A stretch of 64,000 bases of DNA, taken from Ulvibacter sp. MAR_2010_11 (lineage in GTDB: Bacteria > Bacteroidota > Bacteroidia > Flavobacteriales > Flavobacteriaceae). The position numbers were made by a program, and so were the translations under genes. The DNA lies in NCBI RefSeq assembly GCF_002813135.1, contig NZ_PHTY01000001.1, positions 2,749,501 through 2,813,500 of the forward strand, written 5' to 3'. How positions within the stretch are numbered: position 1 is the first letter of the stretch; every line of letters starts with the position of its first letter. Positions 1 to 8,714 of the stretch are shown here, in pieces. Under the pieces are notes generated by a model. That model saw only the letters and a program-made list of their open reading frames with translations, searched no databases and was not told where the DNA came from.

Positions 1-130
1 TCCCTGTTCAATTTTCATTTTCAACGATTTGGAAGTATAAATTTAATCAATTATAATAATGAAAGTCCCATATAAAAAGGATTTAACAATAATTTGAGGA
101 GAGTATTTTTTTTTCAGAAAAAATTGTTCC

Positions 131-138
131 TATTTTTG
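131..138 (+). promoter_or_regulatory. -7 box upstream of TlpA-like gene
   Basis: TATTTTTG matches the Bacteroidota -7 consensus TAnnTTTG and lies 20 nt before the ATG at 159. I see no clear -33 TTG at the right spacing. Confidence 0.45.
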
Positions 139-158
139 TTTCCATTAAAATCCCAGTT

Positions 159-1271
159 ATGAGACGCCTATTTCCTGTTTTTATTACACTTTTAATAATT
201 TCTTGTCAGAAAGACTCAAATTCCTTTTCTGTAACAGGTGTTGCCGAAGGATTCGCAGACGGTACTCCAATTTATGTATATGAAGTAACCGACAGTCAGC
301 CGCAAGTAATAGACACACTAACCATAACTGAAGAAAAATTTGAAGCCATGTATCCAAAAAGTGAGGTACTAAGCATCAATTACCTTCGAATAGGCGAAAA
401 CAACTCATCTATTGTCTATTTCCCCGAAAACGAAGATTTAAAAGTTACCCTATACAAAGACAGCCTTGCAAGTTCTTATGTTTCGGGAAGCAAGCAAAAC
501 GATGCCTACACTGCTTTTTCGAAGAAAATCAGATATTTTAATGCAGTAAAGCAGACCAATATGGAACGCTTTAATGCGGCGAGAAATGAACAGGACAATA
601 TGCTGGTTACTCAAATTCAGAAAGAGAACATGGCAATCGTGCAGGAAGAGACAAATTATAAAAAGCAATTTGCACTCGACAACAACAACTCTCTCTTCTC
701 GGTGATGTTAATGAGTGAAATGCTGGGAAGAAAAGAAATTAGCTTTGACGATGCCGATGTATTTGTGAAATCGCTGAGTCCAAAAGTCGCGGCGCTCGCA
801 GTTTCTTCGAATCTGCAAGCAATGATTACCAATGCCAAAAAAGCAGAAGTAGGATCGGTGGCTCCCGATTTTTCTGCGCCTACACCCACAGGTGAAATAT
901 TGGCGCTTACTGATGTCTTAGGAAAATACACCATCATAGACTTCTGGGCATCCTGGTGTAAACCATGTCGAATGGAAAACCCGAATGTGGTAAATGTCTA
1001 TAACCAATACCACGATAAAGGACTTAATATTATAAGTGTTTCCTTAGATAAGGACGATCAAAAAGATCGTTGGATAAAAGCTATAAAAGACGACAAAATG
1101 GATTGGTATCACGTTTCAAATCTTAAATTCTGGAACGATCCTATTGCCAGAATGTATAATATTCGTGCCATTCCGGCAACATTCCTGTTAGACGAAAACG
1201 GAACCATCATCGCTAAAGATTTACGCGGACCGGCCTTAGGGGCGAAAATTGCTTCCTTGTTAGGACAATAA
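159..1271 (+). CDS. TlpA-family thiol-disulfide oxidoreductase lipoprotein with DUF4369-like N-terminus
   Basis: The 370-residue protein starts with a lipoprotein signal (lipobox LIISC, Cys16), so it should be an envelope lipoprotein. Residues ~25-115 resemble the DUF4369 beta domain often fused to TlpA thioredoxins in Bacteroidota. A coiled, charged middle follows, then a thioredoxin domain from ~235 to the end with the redox motif WCKPC (Cys267/Cys270) and the cis-Pro segment RAIPATF. The family reduces or isomerises disulfides outside the cytoplasm, for example in cytochrome c maturation; the actual client is not visible here. It appears to be a single transcription unit, convergent with the SIMPL gene with no gap between the stop codons. 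Confidence 0.9.
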   Translation: MRRLFPVFITLLIISCQKDSNSFSVTGVAEGFADGTPIYVYEVTDSQPQVIDTLTITEEKFEAMYPKSEVLSINYLRIGENNSSIVYFPENEDLKVTLYKDSLASSYVSGSKQNDAYTAFSKKIRYFNAVKQTNMERFNAARNEQDNMLVTQIQKENMAIVQEETNYKKQFALDNNNSLFSVMLMSEMLGRKEISFDDADVFVKSLSPKVAALAVSSNLQAMITNAKKAEVGSVAPDFSAPTPTGEILALTDVLGKYTIIDFWASWCKPCRMENPNVVNVYNQYHDKGLNIISVSLDKDDQKDRWIKAIKDDKMDWYHVSNLKFWNDPIARMYNIRAIPATFLLDENGTIIAKDLRGPALGAKIASLLGQ

Positions 1272-1952
1272 TTAATTCAACAGAAAGCTTACATTAACCG
1301 TCAATCGAATTTCCATTTCACCGGGAGCAATTGTTTGTTGATCTCCACTGCTTTCTTGTGCCATCATAGCCGATTTATACATGGGTTGTGGAAAAGTAGA
1401 GGCCTGAAATTCACTTATGGAAACTGCTTTACCTATGGACTGATTTAATACCGAGGCGTATTCTTCGGCCTTCATTTTGGCATTGGCAACAGCTTTTTTA
1501 CGTGCTTCCGATTCGAGTGAAGCCTTTTTGGAGCTTTCAAAAGAAATTCCGTCAATTCGATTTATACCGGTCTCCAATAAACCATTCATCAGACTTTCAT
1601 ATTTGGAAAGATCTTTAAGCTTAATTGAAATTGACTGATTGGCAGCGTAGGTATACGTCTTGGTGTTGTATTCGTAATTTTTATTTAACTGAATATACTC
1701 GGTCTTAACGTATTTGTTGTCAATTCCCATCGATTTAATAAAGGCAAATACACTGTTTACTACCCGGTCATTTTCCTGCTTTAACTCCTTCGGATTTTTC
1801 CCCGTATTTTCTACTCGAACCGTAATGTTTACCTCATCGGGGACCACATATACAATTCCTTCTCCGGTAACATCGACAGTTGCTTCAGGTTTGGTTTGTC
1901 CGGTCATAATTAGTGTCGTAAATAAAATTAATAGTGTGCAAATCTTTTTCAT
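1272..1952 (-). CDS. SIMPL domain (DUF541) secreted protein
   Basis: A 226-residue protein with a Sec signal peptide (MKKICTLLILFTTLIMTGQ) and a SIMPL/DUF541 domain: the VDVTGEGIVYVVPDEV start, KAVANAKMKAEEYA helix and a final MEIRLTVNVSF strand are typical. An in-frame ATG lies further upstream at 2033, but I chose 1952 because it gives a clean signal peptide and avoids overlap with the rhomboid gene. Family members are periplasmic or outer-membrane associated and their biochemical role is poorly defined. It follows the rhomboid gene on the same strand with an 11-nt gap, so the two are probably co-transcribed. Confidence 0.85.
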   Translation of the reverse strand: MKKICTLLILFTTLIMTGQTKPEATVDVTGEGIVYVVPDEVNITVRVENTGKNPKELKQENDRVVNSVFAFIKSMGIDNKYVKTEYIQLNKNYEYNTKTYTYAANQSISIKLKDLSKYESLMNGLLETGINRIDGISFESSKKASLESEARKKAVANAKMKAEEYASVLNQSIGKAVSISEFQASTFPQPMYKSAMMAQESSGDQQTIAPGEMEIRLTVNVSFLLN

Positions 1953-1963
1953 AATAATAGCGT

Positions 1964-2614
1964 TTAAATTTTTCCAAGTTTGTGTAAAATAAATAATAAG
2001 ATAATAGGAACGGCAAGTACAGCCACAATCCACCAGGAGGTTTCTAAAAGGCTTGGGACAAAGGCAAGTGTAAGTACATATCCGGCAATGGCGCCACCAA
2101 AATGCGCATCATGACCAATGTTTCCCATTCTACTTTTCATTCCGTATATAGAATATAATAAATATAGTAAACCGAAAATCCATGCCGGTATTGCAATAGG
2201 GATAAAAAATAAATACAAGCCCATATCGGGGTAAAACAAAATTGCCGAATACAAGACTCCGGTGACTGCTCCACTTGCCCCTACGGCACTGTAATGATAT
2301 TCTTCTTTATGAAAATAAAATGACAGTAAATTTCCAACAAGTAAGCTGGCCAGATAGATTAATACAAACTTTGTTACTCCCACCGAACTAATCACCACAT
2401 CGGCAAAAAAATACAAGGTTAGCATATTAAAAAGCAAATGGGTAAAATCTACATGCAAAAAGCCTGAGGTTATCATTCTAATTTGTTCACCTCTCCGAAT
2501 TCCGGCAATATTGAACTTGTATTTTTCAAAAAAATTGAAATCGTTAAACCCCTTGATCGATATTGCGGCATTCGCTAAAATAATTACCAAGGTGGCTATA
2601 TTGATGTCTTGCAT
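1964..2614 (-). CDS. rhomboid-family intramembrane serine protease
   Basis: The 216-residue membrane protein has about six hydrophobic segments and the rhomboid signature: the nucleophile Ser in GASGAVTG, and the catalytic His in HDAHFGGAIAGY near the C-terminus. HVDFTHLLFNML is the conserved loop-1/TM2 region. Rhomboids cleave transmembrane helices of other membrane proteins; the substrate is unknown. Length fits the bacterial short (six-TM) form. It precedes the SIMPL gene on the same strand and is divergent from the acyltransferase at 2682. Confidence 0.92.
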   Translation of the reverse strand: MQDINIATLVIILANAAISIKGFNDFNFFEKYKFNIAGIRRGEQIRMITSGFLHVDFTHLLFNMLTLYFFADVVISSVGVTKFVLIYLASLLVGNLLSFYFHKEEYHYSAVGASGAVTGVLYSAILFYPDMGLYLFFIPIAIPAWIFGLLYLLYSIYGMKSRMGNIGHDAHFGGAIAGYVLTLAFVPSLLETSWWIVAVLAVPIILLFILHKLGKI

Positions 2615-2637
2615 AGAAGATGTGTTATGAAGTAGTA

Positions 2638-2667
2638 TTTGTAATGCAATAAATTTAGTTAGTTTTG
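2638..2667 (+). promoter_or_regulatory. promoter (-33 TTTG / -7 TAGTTTTG) for the acyltransferase
   Basis: TTTG at 2638-2641 and TAGTTTTG at 2660-2667 are separated by 18 nt, fitting the Bacteroidota TTTG-N19-TAnnTTTG promoter layout. The ATG is at 2682. Confidence 0.6.
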
Positions 2668-2681
2668 CGGTAAATTTACCT

Positions 2682-3572
2682 ATGCAACGGTTACTTTATC
2701 TTCTCATTTTTCCCGTACTCTGGATAATTTCCTTATTTCCAATGAGAATGCTTTATATCACATCCGATTTATTGTTTCTATTGCTGTACTATATCGTTGG
2801 ATACCGAAAAAAAACCGTTCGTGAAAATTTGAATTTGGTGTTTCCTGAAAAATCTAAAGCCGAAAAAAAAAGCATCGAAAAAAAGTTCTACCATCATTTA
2901 TGTGATATGATCGTTGAAGCCATCAAATCGCTTTCTATTTCAGAAAGTGAATTGTCTAAACGCTTTGTTCCAACCAATATAGAGGAAGTGCATGCCGTTG
3001 AAGCCCAAAATAAAAGTATTATCCTAATGCTCGCACACTATGGGAGCTGGGAGTGGATTTTTGTACTACAAAAGTATGTAGGCTATAAGACCCATGCCAT
3101 TTACAAACGATTGCGAAACAAATACTTCGACGCCCTTATAAAGCGTAGCAGAGCCAAATACAAAAGCTACTTAATTACTACCAAAGAAGCCATTCCTACG
3201 TTGATGCGCTCCAAAGCAAAAGGAGAACTTACCCTCAACGGATTTGTTTCAGATCAATCACCGAAAGTCACGAATATTTATCACTGGAATGAATTTATGA
3301 ATATTAAGGTTCCTGTTTTCACCGGAGCCGAACTCATGGCAAAAAGACTGGACATGGCAGTTGTATTTTGTGCAGTTAGCAGGGTAAAACGAGGCTATTA
3401 TGCAGCAACTTTCAAAACCATTACACTCAACCCAAAAGAATACGAAAATTACGAGATTACCGATATCTTTTTAAAACTTGTGGAAGCACAAATTAGAGAG
3501 GCTCCCGAATACTACCTTTGGACACACAAACGTTGGAAACACCGCGACAAAGTGCCGGAAGATATTAAATAA
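2682..3572 (+). CDS. LpxL/HtrB-type lysophospholipid acyltransferase family protein
   Basis: The 296-residue protein has an N-terminal membrane anchor (residues ~1-40) followed by an acyltransferase domain. The catalytic HX4E-type motif is visible in LAHYGSWEW (His and Glu), and the C-terminal YYLWTHKRWKHR segment is typical of the lipid A late acyltransferase family. Members transfer acyl chains to lipid A precursors or related lipids at the inner membrane. In Bacteroidota the exact lipid substrate of this paralogue group is often unassigned, so I give no gene symbol. It converges with glmM with no gap between the stop codons. Confidence 0.88.
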   Translation: MQRLLYLLIFPVLWIISLFPMRMLYITSDLLFLLLYYIVGYRKKTVRENLNLVFPEKSKAEKKSIEKKFYHHLCDMIVEAIKSLSISESELSKRFVPTNIEEVHAVEAQNKSIILMLAHYGSWEWIFVLQKYVGYKTHAIYKRLRNKYFDALIKRSRAKYKSYLITTKEAIPTLMRSKAKGELTLNGFVSDQSPKVTNIYHWNEFMNIKVPVFTGAELMAKRLDMAVVFCAVSRVKRGYYAATFKTITLNPKEYENYEITDIFLKLVEAQIREAPEYYLWTHKRWKHRDKVPEDIK

Positions 3573-4961
3573 TTATTGTTTTGCTACGGCTTCGATTTCT
3601 TTAATAAATCTATTTGCAAGTTGATCTGCTTCTTCCTGAGATTTGGCTTCGGTGTAGATTCTAATGATAGGTTCGGTATTCGATTTTCTCAAATGCACCC
3701 AGTTTTCCGCAAAATCTATTTTTACACCATCTATAGTATTTATTTCTTCGGAAGCATATGTTTCGGCCATGGTTTTAAGAATAGCATCCACATTTAATTG
3801 AGGGGTCAACTCTATCTTCTTTTTACTCATAAAATAGGAAGTATACTCCTTCCGAAGCGCACTTACAGAAAGATTGGTTTCGGCCAAATGACTTAAAAAT
3901 AAAGCAATTCCAACCAAACTGTCGCGTCCGTAATGCAATTCGGGATAAATAATACCACCGTTGCCCTCACCTCCTATTACGGCCTTTGTTTCCTTCATCT
4001 TTTCGACCACGTTCACCTCTCCAACCGCGCTGGCAGTATAAGTTCCTCCGTGCTTTTCGGTGACGTCCCGCAAGGCTCTGGAAGAAGACATGTTGGAAAC
4101 CGTATTCCCGGGAGTATGCTTTAAAATATAATCTGCAACAGCAACTAATGTATATTCTTCCCCAAACATTTCCCCGTTTTCATCTACAAACGCAAGTCGG
4201 TCCACATCGGGATCTACCACAATACCAAAATCGGCATGTTCTTCCACTACGCGTGCCATCAAATCGGTTAAATGCTCTTTTAAAGGTTCCGGGTTATGTG
4301 GAAAGTGTCCTGTAGGTTCACAGAATAATTTTATAGGATCTACATCCAGGGCTTCCAAAAGCAAGGGCACTGCAATCCCTCCGGTAGAATTAACACCGTC
4401 TACAACTACCTTGAGTTTTGCCTTTTTAATAGCCTCAACATTCACGAGAGGAAGTTCCAAAATTTCATCGATATGCATATCGATATAGGCATCGTTAATA
4501 GTGATTCTACCCAGACTGTCCACATCGGCAAATTCGATGGTATTTCCTTCAGCAAGGTTGAGAATTTCCTGTCCAGCAGCGGCGTTTAAAAATTCACCTT
4601 TATTATTTAGAAGTTTTAATGCATTCCATTGTTTGGGATTATGACTGGCCGTTAAAATAATTCCGCCGTCGGCATGTTCCATAACAACTGCCATTTCGAC
4701 TGTTGGCGTGGTTGACAATCCAAGATCGATTACATGAATTCCCATCCCTACAAGCGTGTTCATCACCAACTGCTGCACCATTTCTCCCGAAATTCGGGCA
4801 TCCCTGCCTACAACAACGCTGTGCTGCTCCTTATTGCGTTGTTGTTTCACCCAACTTCCATAGGCTGCAGCATATTTTACAGCGTCGATAGGGGTCAAAT
4901 TATCTCCTTGAAAACCTCCAATAGTACCTCTAATTCCCGATATGGATTTTATTAATGTCAT
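3573..4961 (-). CDS. glmM: phosphoglucosamine mutase
   Basis: A 462-residue alpha-D-phosphohexomutase. The phosphoserine loop TASHNP (Ser106) is intact, the Mg-binding loop DPDVDRLAF is present, the sugar-binding GEGNGG lies in domain 3, and the phosphate-binding RKSNTEPIIRIY is in domain 4. It interconverts glucosamine-6-phosphate and glucosamine-1-phosphate, feeding UDP-GlcNAc for peptidoglycan and lipid A. The SGIRGTIGG N-terminus is the form usual in Bacteroidota. A -7 box lies 17 nt upstream of the start. Substrate assignment to glucosamine rather than mannose or glucose phosphate is by family resemblance. Confidence 0.88.
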   Translation of the reverse strand: MTLIKSISGIRGTIGGFQGDNLTPIDAVKYAAAYGSWVKQQRNKEQHSVVVGRDARISGEMVQQLVMNTLVGMGIHVIDLGLSTTPTVEMAVVMEHADGGIILTASHNPKQWNALKLLNNKGEFLNAAAGQEILNLAEGNTIEFADVDSLGRITINDAYIDMHIDEILELPLVNVEAIKKAKLKVVVDGVNSTGGIAVPLLLEALDVDPIKLFCEPTGHFPHNPEPLKEHLTDLMARVVEEHADFGIVVDPDVDRLAFVDENGEMFGEEYTLVAVADYILKHTPGNTVSNMSSSRALRDVTEKHGGTYTASAVGEVNVVEKMKETKAVIGGEGNGGIIYPELHYGRDSLVGIALFLSHLAETNLSVSALRKEYTSYFMSKKKIELTPQLNVDAILKTMAETYASEEINTIDGVKIDFAENWVHLRKSNTEPIIRIYTEAKSQEEADQLANRFIKEIEAVAKQ

Positions 4962-4977
4962 CCGCTCAATTTTTCAA

Positions 4978-4985
4978 CAAAGATA
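4978..4985 (-). promoter_or_regulatory. -7 box of glmM
   Basis: On the minus strand this reads TATCTTTG, a match to TAnnTTTG, ending 16 nt before the glmM ATG at 4961. Confidence 0.5.
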
Positions 4986-5033
4986 CTTTTTTAAAAACAC
5001 AATTCTTTGACTGCTTTTTGTAAATTGTACCGA

Positions 5034-5618
5034 ATGAATTTTCTCGCACATATTTATCTTTCGGGACCGGATGAAGGCATTACTATTGGCAATTTTATTG
5101 CCGACGGAATAAAAGGAAGACGCTACGAAAAATATCCCGATCAGATTAAGAAGGGAATATTATTGCATCGCGCCATCGACAGCTATACAGACCAACACCC
5201 TATCGTAAAGCAAAGCACAGCCCGATTGCATGAAAATTATTCGCACTACAGCGGAGTGATTGTCGATATTTTATACGACCATTTTTTAGCCAAAAACTGG
5301 AAAAAATATCACGCACAACCTCTGGAGAGTTACGTCGAAGATTTTTATGAAATGCTTCGGAAAAATTTTCAAATTTTACCTGCTCGAATCCAGCGAATGA
5401 TGCCCTATATGATCACCGATAATTGGTTACTGAGTTATGCAACCATTCCGGGAATAAGTAAAATTTTAGCCCAAATGAACGTACGCACCAAACGTATTTC
5501 CAAAATGAATTTGGCGGTAGTAGAACTGGAGACTTATTACAGTGAATTTGAAGAAGAATTCACTTCTTTTTTTGATGAATTAATACAGTATTGCGAAAAT
5601 AAACTAACCGAATTATGA
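5034..5618 (+). CDS. ACP phosphodiesterase (AcpH/DUF479) family protein
   Basis: The 194-residue protein begins MNFLAHIYLSG, the hallmark of the acyl-carrier-protein phosphodiesterase family, with further conserved elements GNFIADGIKG, GILLHRAIDSYTDQHP and VDILYDHFLA. These His/Asp residues form the HD-like metal site that in E. coli AcpH removes phosphopantetheine from ACP. I chose the ATG at 5034 over an upstream TTG (5007) because homologous sequence begins there. It overlaps the ggt start by 4 nt (ATGA), so translation of the two is probably coupled, though no functional link is obvious. Confidence 0.85.
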   Translation: MNFLAHIYLSGPDEGITIGNFIADGIKGRRYEKYPDQIKKGILLHRAIDSYTDQHPIVKQSTARLHENYSHYSGVIVDILYDHFLAKNWKKYHAQPLESYVEDFYEMLRKNFQILPARIQRMMPYMITDNWLLSYATIPGISKILAQMNVRTKRISKMNLAVVELETYYSEFEEEFTSFFDELIQYCENKLTEL

Positions 5619-7318
5619 AACTACTTTATTATCTGTGTGTCCCTATATTACTGCTTTCTTGCAAGGAGGAAGTAAAAACCCAGGCAGTGGAAGCTCCCGT
5701 TAAACAAGCTGTTGTAACCGAAAAAGCAATGGTGGTTTCGGCACGGGCTGAAGCTTCTAAAATAGGTGTCGAAATTTTGCAAAAAGGAGGAAATGCCTTC
5801 GACGCCATGGTTGCCACCGAAATGGCTTTGGCACTCACCTACCCCGTTGCGGGAAATCTGGGTGGTGGCGGATTTATGGTGTATCGCACTCAATACGGTG
5901 AATTAGGTACCTTGGACTACAGAGAAAAGGCGCCCTCGGCGGCTACCAAAAACATGTATCTGGATGCCGAAGGAAATTATGTTTCTGAGAACAGCAAGGT
6001 AGGAGCTTTGGCAGTGGGTGTTCCGGGAACCGTTGCCGGTATCTTTGCGGCCCACGAAAAATTAGGGTCTTTACCGATGGAAGAAATTTTAGCACCGGTT
6101 ATCGCTCTGGCAAACAGAGGATATGTCGTTACCAAGTTACAAGCCGAGGAGCTGGCAATTGTAGGCCCTGTGTTTGAAATGGTAAATGGAGAAAGTTCGT
6201 TATATACAGCAAATCAAAAAACCGGAGACACTATAAAGAATACTGCATTGGCGGCGACTCTGCAACGAATTTCAGACAATGGCTTAGCCGAATTTTATCA
6301 GGGAGAGACTGCAGAAAAATTGGTTGCTTTCTTAAAAACAAGAGGCGGTATTTTGTCTATGGAAGATCTCGAAGCCTATGAAGCCGAATGGAGAGACCCG
6401 GTGGTTTTTAAGTACAAAGATTTAAAAGTAATCTCGATGGCTCCTCCCTCCAGTGGCGGGGTTTGTTTGGCACAAATTCTGAAGATGGTGGAACCTTTTC
6501 CGCTTGCAGAATACGGACATAATAGTGTAAAAGCAATTCAGGTGATCGCAGAAGCCGAAAGACGTGCCTACGCCGACAGAAGTTATTTTCTGGGAGATCC
6601 GGATTTTGTTGACAATCCGGTGGATTCCATGATAAGTGATTCGTATTTAAAAGATCGTATGAAAAGCTTCTCTTTTGAAGCTGCTACACCTTCAAATAGC
6701 ATCAGCCACGGAAGTATAACCGGTTATGAAAGTGATGAAACTACCCACTATTCTATCGTAGATCAATTTGGCAATGCCGTAGCTGTTACCTCTACCCTCA
6801 ATTCGGGCTACGGTTCAAAATTATATGTAAAAGAGCTCGGTTTCTTTCTGAATAACGAAATGGACGATTTTAGCGCCAAGCCGGGAGAACCCAATATTTA
6901 TGGCCTTGTTGGGGGTGAAGCCAATGCAATTGCTCCTCATAAACGAATGTTGAGCTCCATGACACCAACCATCATCGAGAAAGATGGAAAACTTTCGATG
7001 GTGGTAGGAACACCCGGAGGTGCCACTATTATCACCTCGGTTTTGCAAACTATCCTCAATGTATACGAGTTTAACATGAATATGCAGCAGGCAGTAGATG
7101 CGCCGCGGTTCCACCATCAATGGCTTCCAGATGCAATTCGGTATGAATTTGGAATGTTTCCTGCCGATTTAATTCAGCAGCTTAAAGACAAAGGATATCC
7201 TCAAAATTTGGAAGCAGATCCAATTATTGGACGAGTGGATGCTATCTATATGCGTCCCGATGGAAAATTGGAAGGAGGAGCCGATCGTCGGGGTGATGAT
7301 ACTGCCGTTGGGTTTTGA
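5615..7318 (+). CDS. ggt: gamma-glutamyltransferase lipoprotein
   Basis: A 567-residue Ntn-hydrolase with a lipoprotein signal (LLLSCKEE). The autoprocessing and catalytic threonine lies in ETTHYSIVD (about Thr376), followed by GNAVAVTSTLNSGYGSK. GNAFDAMVA and GGGGFMVYR in the large subunit and SSMTPTI and GTPGGATI in the small subunit are conserved family elements. GGT cleaves and transfers the gamma-glutamyl group of glutathione and related peptides in the periplasm. The pxpABC 5-oxoproline genes near 61-63 kb could act on a product of the same chemistry, but the loci are far apart. Start codon overlaps the preceding stop. Confidence 0.93.
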   Translation: MKLLYYLCVPILLLSCKEEVKTQAVEAPVKQAVVTEKAMVVSARAEASKIGVEILQKGGNAFDAMVATEMALALTYPVAGNLGGGGFMVYRTQYGELGTLDYREKAPSAATKNMYLDAEGNYVSENSKVGALAVGVPGTVAGIFAAHEKLGSLPMEEILAPVIALANRGYVVTKLQAEELAIVGPVFEMVNGESSLYTANQKTGDTIKNTALAATLQRISDNGLAEFYQGETAEKLVAFLKTRGGILSMEDLEAYEAEWRDPVVFKYKDLKVISMAPPSSGGVCLAQILKMVEPFPLAEYGHNSVKAIQVIAEAERRAYADRSYFLGDPDFVDNPVDSMISDSYLKDRMKSFSFEAATPSNSISHGSITGYESDETTHYSIVDQFGNAVAVTSTLNSGYGSKLYVKELGFFLNNEMDDFSAKPGEPNIYGLVGGEANAIAPHKRMLSSMTPTIIEKDGKLSMVVGTPGGATIITSVLQTILNVYEFNMNMQQAVDAPRFHHQWLPDAIRYEFGMFPADLIQQLKDKGYPQNLEADPIIGRVDAIYMRPDGKLEGGADRRGDDTAVGF

Positions 7319-7601
7319 GATGGAAATCCGGAATTTTAAGCGCTTTATCGGACATCTTCAACCTTACATCGAATTGTAGGTATTTTACTACAAATTGCTA
7401 TTAAAAAAGCTAAATTTGAAGTTAATAACTATAAATTGTAGGAATATTCACGTGAAAGTACGCAATTGTTAGCGCTTGGGGCTGTAATTTTTTAAAACAA
7501 AATAAGAGGTAATCCGGGTAATTTATCAGGCCTATTGTCCGACCATTCTCTATTTCTATCAAGCCCCCGCTTTTCATAGCTTCTTGTTCGTGACCTCCAT
7601 T

Positions 7602-8615
7602 ATGAGAAATAAATCTGTCTTTAAGGATTTGTTTGCCTTCATCCCATTACTTATTAGTGGGCTTCTCTGCATTGGATTAATATTTCTTCTATGGCAAAAG
7701 GTATCTTCTACTCCTACTTTTACCGAAACGCTTACACAACTCACTACAATTTTTATAGGAATTAGCGGCTTCTTAAGTGCCGTAATCATGGTCTATCTCG
7801 CTGTGGCTGCAATGAATTTAAAAAACACCAAAGCCAATGTAGTAGACAATTTGGGCAAGTTTACCCAAAAAATGCACACCTTTCGTTCTATAGTGGAATT
7901 GCTCTTTCGTTCCAAAATTTGGCTTCCGGGTTTAAAGGAATACATAGATGATGAATTTGCCGGACTTACCTTTTTTGAAGTAAAGGAATTTTACAAAGGA
8001 AAATCCAAGTTGGCGATTGAATTCCTTCAGGAAAACCATAATTATGCTGATACGGAGAATTTGTACCTCGAGATGAAATCGCTGCTGCTTACCGGTCCGA
8101 AGGAAAAAAACGTCCCTGAAGACATTGCCTTCCCGAAAATGTACAGCAAAGACATTGTCGCCAAGTGGTTAGAACATAAATGCGGATCGGGATTGTGGTA
8201 TTACTTCGGATATAAATACGCGGTGTTTAAAGAAGCACTGGACTTAAATGCGGTTTTTGAACGGCATCAAGACAAAATAATGTCGTTGGCCAATACCATT
8301 GACAGTGAGGCGTTTGAAGATTCTTCATTTAATGAAATCTTCTTGTCGAAACTAGGAGAATATATGACCAAGGAAGTGATTCCGCAATTGTATCAGTTTC
8401 AGGATGAGTCTAACAGGAAAATGCCGGGCTTCTTTCGGTATATGTATGGTCTGTTCCTGTTTTTAGTATTGTTTGGAGTCCTGCTTCCAATATTCTTCTT
8501 GCTTTTCAACCTTTCAATACTTACTCTTATTGTGAGTTTCGCTTTTGTGATAAGCGTTATTTTCTTTATTACCATTAGTTTCTATCCCTTTTTATCTAAA
8601 GAAATCAACGGGTAA
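7602..8615 (+). CDS. membrane protein of unknown function
   Basis: A 337-residue protein I do not recognise. Two hydrophobic segments lie near the N-terminus (residues ~10-32 and ~50-72), then a soluble acidic and aromatic region of ~200 residues, and then two long hydrophobic segments (residues ~275-330). This gives a four-TM protein with a large loop. I chose the ATG at 7602; the upstream TTG at 7584 would add six residues. Neighbours (ggt, uvrA) do not suggest a role. Confidence 0.7.
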   Translation: MRNKSVFKDLFAFIPLLISGLLCIGLIFLLWQKVSSTPTFTETLTQLTTIFIGISGFLSAVIMVYLAVAAMNLKNTKANVVDNLGKFTQKMHTFRSIVELLFRSKIWLPGLKEYIDDEFAGLTFFEVKEFYKGKSKLAIEFLQENHNYADTENLYLEMKSLLLTGPKEKNVPEDIAFPKMYSKDIVAKWLEHKCGSGLWYYFGYKYAVFKEALDLNAVFERHQDKIMSLANTIDSEAFEDSSFNEIFLSKLGEYMTKEVIPQLYQFQDESNRKMPGFFRYMYGLFLFLVLFGVLLPIFFLLFNLSILTLIVSFAFVISVIFFITISFYPFLSKEING

Positions 8616-8700
8616 ATGATGCCATACACTTCAGAAAATATGCCTCTTAAAATTATTAACTTCAGATTCATATCCACTATAGATTTTCATTCCAATTGAG

Positions 8701-8708
8701 TACCTTTG
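8701..8708 (+). promoter_or_regulatory. -7 box of uvrA
   Basis: TACCTTTG matches TAnnTTTG exactly and ends only 6 nt before the uvrA ATG at 8715, which would make the transcript almost leaderless. Confidence 0.55.
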
Positions 8709-8714
8709 CAAACT

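Noticed and set aside
1953-2033. N-terminal extension of the SIMPL protein
   Set aside because: It would overlap the rhomboid stop and bury the signal peptide; the ATG at 1952 gives a proper one.
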